A stretch of DNA of 16,407 bases from contig JAUWFP010000021.1 in NCBI GenBank assembly GCA_030606845.1, positions 1 through 16,407 of the forward strand. The letters run 5' to 3'. This DNA is from Anaerolineales bacterium (GTDB lineage: Bacteria > Chloroflexota > Anaerolineae > Anaerolineales > E44-bin32). The notes beneath the pieces were generated by a model. That model did no database searches. It worked only from the letters and a program-made list of their open reading frames with translations, and was not told where the DNA came from. This document shows, one piece after another, positions 15,330 to 16,407 of this stretch (position 1 is the first letter of the stretch; each line of letters opens with the position of its first letter). The position numbers and the translations under genes were made by a program.

Positions 15330-15407
15330 GGAGACCCTCACCTAACATGGTTCCTGATCTCCCTGGAGCATCGACCCAATCGATGAGCAGTGTTTGTTAT
15401 CGAAACC

Positions 15408-16196
15408 TCACCCTTGATCTTTGATCAACTGCACCAAGTCACCAATGCCGTTAACGACGAGGTCTGGTTTGAAGGGGGACTCGACGAGGTCTTCCGTCTG
15501 GGTTTCACCGCTCAGAACCAGAACCGTTCGCAATCCATGCTGCCCCATGGCGATGTCGGTGTAGAGACGGTCTCCGACCATGCAGATCTGCGAAGGCGAC
15601 AGACCCGTTCTGGCGAGGATCACTTCCAGCATAGGTTGAAAAGGTTTGCCGATAATCTCGTCCGGGACTCTGCCCGTCGAAGCCTCCACGAAGGCGATGG
15701 TCGCGCCGATATCTGGGATCGGTCCGACCGCCGTCGGGCAATTGAGGTCGGGATGTGTGGCGATGTATGGCGTGCCTTGACGAACCAGGGAGCACAGGCG
15801 AGCCAGTTTTTCGTAGGTAAGCGTGGTGTCGAAACCGAGGACAACAGTATCAGGATCCTCATCGCTGAGCTCAAAACCATGATCGAGAAACTCGCGCTGA
15901 AGGGAGGGAGTCCCAACGAGATAGATCCGGGCGCCCTCGTCTCTGCACGCGAGCGTGGATGCGGCAGCTTCGCCCGAGGTAAGAATCCGTTCCGCGGAGA
16001 CTTCGAGCCCCAATTTCTTGAGTTTCTCCACATAATCAACTCTCGATCGAGAGGAGTTGTTGGTCAGGAAGAAGGTTTGGATGTCGCCTCTTGAAAGGAG
16101 TTGGATGAATTCATGAGCGCCCGGAAGCAGTTGATCGCCCAGGTATATTGTTCCATCCATATCTAGCAGGAAACAAAGAATTTTATCGAGTTGCAT
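15408..16196 (-). CDS. HAD-superfamily IIA phosphatase (NagD-like)
   Basis: 262 residues, typical size. Motif I is DMDGTIYLGD with nucleophile Asp12 and acid/base Asp14; motif II is LTNNSSRS with Thr45; motif III is Lys184 (IIGKPFQ); motif IV is MVGDRLYTDIAMG with Asp209 and Asp214. The cap domain has the THPD...P...GPIPDIGA pattern of the class IIA (4-nitrophenylphosphatase / phosphoglycolate or glycerol-3-phosphate phosphatase) group. Substrate within the group is not readable. The start ATG 16196 lacks a strong Shine-Dalgarno. Convergent with the Fic gene; the 78-bp gap has only weak hairpins. A glycerol kinase fragment lies upstream in the opposite direction, a suggestive but unproven metabolic neighbour. 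Confidence 0.93.
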   Translation of the reverse strand: MQLDKILCFLLDMDGTIYLGDQLLPGAHEFIQLLSRGDIQTFFLTNNSSRSRVDYVEKLKKLGLEVSAERILTSGEAAASTLACRDEGARIYLVGTPSLQREFLDHGFELSDEDPDTVVLGFDTTLTYEKLARLCSLVRQGTPYIATHPDLNCPTAVGPIPDIGATIAFVEASTGRVPDEIIGKPFQPMLEVILARTGLSPSQICMVGDRLYTDIAMGQHGLRTVLVLSGETQTEDLVESPFKPDLVVNGIGDLVQLIKDQG

Positions 16197-16210
16197 AAAT
16201 AATTGCTCGC

Positions 16211-16225
16211 TGTCTTATAAAGACA
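16211..16225. promoter_or_regulatory. Dyad TGTCTT-ATA-AAGACA at the HAD gene promoter
   Basis: A 15-bp inverted repeat with 6-bp arms encloses a possible -10 (TATAAG on the minus strand) of the HAD gene, 15-29 bp before its ATG. It could be an operator for a small dimeric repressor. The -35 is not convincing. Confidence 0.3.
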
Positions 16226-16281
16226 CTGCCATTTTTTAGATTTTATAGCTTCTCGTAAGACAATGGAAGTCGGGTGTGGTA

Positions 16282-16407
16282 ATTAGGGCGGCGTTGGAGG
16301 CGACTGCATACCAGGTGCGGGAAGTGCTGGAGGCTATGGAGAAGGATTCGGGCGTGCGGTTAACCTCCTTGAAAGTCGATGGTGGAATGGTCTACAATGG
16401 GCTTCTT
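16282..16407 (+). pseudogene. glpK: Glycerol kinase, 5'-truncated fragment running off the right edge
   Basis: The plus-strand frame starting ATT at 16282 encodes a C-terminal block of glycerol kinase: RAALEATAYQVREVLEAM, then EKDSG, RLTSLKVDGG and NGLL. These match the ALEAIAYQTRDVLEAM...DSG...LRVDGG region of FGGY-family GlpK, about residue 370-415 of roughly 500. The frame is closed by TAG at 16246-16248, and the residues between it and the matching block do not resemble glycerol kinase in any frame I checked. No ATG is available. The first 370 or so residues, with the substrate site and much of the ATPase core, are missing, so this piece cannot be functional alone. It is either a gene remnant or an assembly junction. 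Confidence 0.75.

Noticed and set aside
15330..15385. Inverted repeats AGGGAGA/TCTCCCT and CATCGA/TCGATG between Fic and HAD genes
   Set aside because: Long loop or short stem with no T-tract on either strand; cannot be called terminators.
15390..16094. Long (234-residue) plus-strand ORF opposite the HAD gene
   Set aside because: Antisense shadow of a gene with all HAD motifs intact; composition is typical of a reverse-strand frame and there is no start signal.

Overview
The window looks like a bacterial chromosome segment of moderate GC, probably from an uncultured Chloroflexota (Anaerolineae-like) genome. That placement is an inference from gene style: a MacAB-type exporter operon that ends in a Gly-rich lipoprotein, paired half-size ABC exporters, and Crp/Fnr regulators beside small polytopic membrane proteins. 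There is no rRNA, tRNA, CRISPR array or recognisable insertion sequence. Gene order is: membrane protein A (-, cut by the left edge), Crp/Fnr regulator A (-), two half-size ABC exporters (-), a doubtful 56-codon ORF (+), membrane protein B (-), Crp/Fnr regulator B (+), histidine kinase (-), response regulator (-), lipoprotein (-), MacB-type permease (-), ABC ATPase (-), adaptor (-), Fic protein (+), HAD phosphatase (-), and a glycerol kinase fragment (+, cut by the right edge).

Left part (1-7405). A two-gene module, a polytopic membrane protein plus a Crp/Fnr-type regulator, occurs twice as diverged paralogues. The copies flank a translationally coupled pair of ABC exporter half-transporters. 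These have complementary defects in their nucleotide-binding motifs, the hallmark of heterodimeric exporters with one degenerate ATP site. A canonical CRP-type box (TGTGA-N6-TCACA) lies just upstream of membrane gene A. A perfect palindrome lies between the divergent membrane gene B and regulator B.

Middle part (7433-13862). A two-component system (OmpR/PhoB-type regulator, then BaeS/PhoR-like kinase) sits directly downstream of a four-gene export operon: adaptor, ATPase, MacB-like permease, Gly-rich lipoprotein. The export promoter carries four tandem 11-bp elements next to a TATACT -10 box. That is the architecture PhoB-family regulators bind, so the linked regulator probably controls the exporter. 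The lipoprotein has LTxxQ-like segments that weakly recall Spy/CpxP, an accessory-sensor idea that is only an inference.

Right part (13863-16407). The Fic protein has an intact HPFxDGNGRxxR motif, an N-terminal inhibitory motif and a C-terminal winged helix. It starts at an extended -10 promoter so close to the ATG that the mRNA should be leaderless, and two 9-bp direct repeats 22 bp apart make autoregulation plausible. Next comes a NagD-like HAD phosphatase. Then comes a glycerol kinase fragment whose homology begins abruptly in the C-terminal half of the protein, so it is either a decayed gene or an assembly junction.
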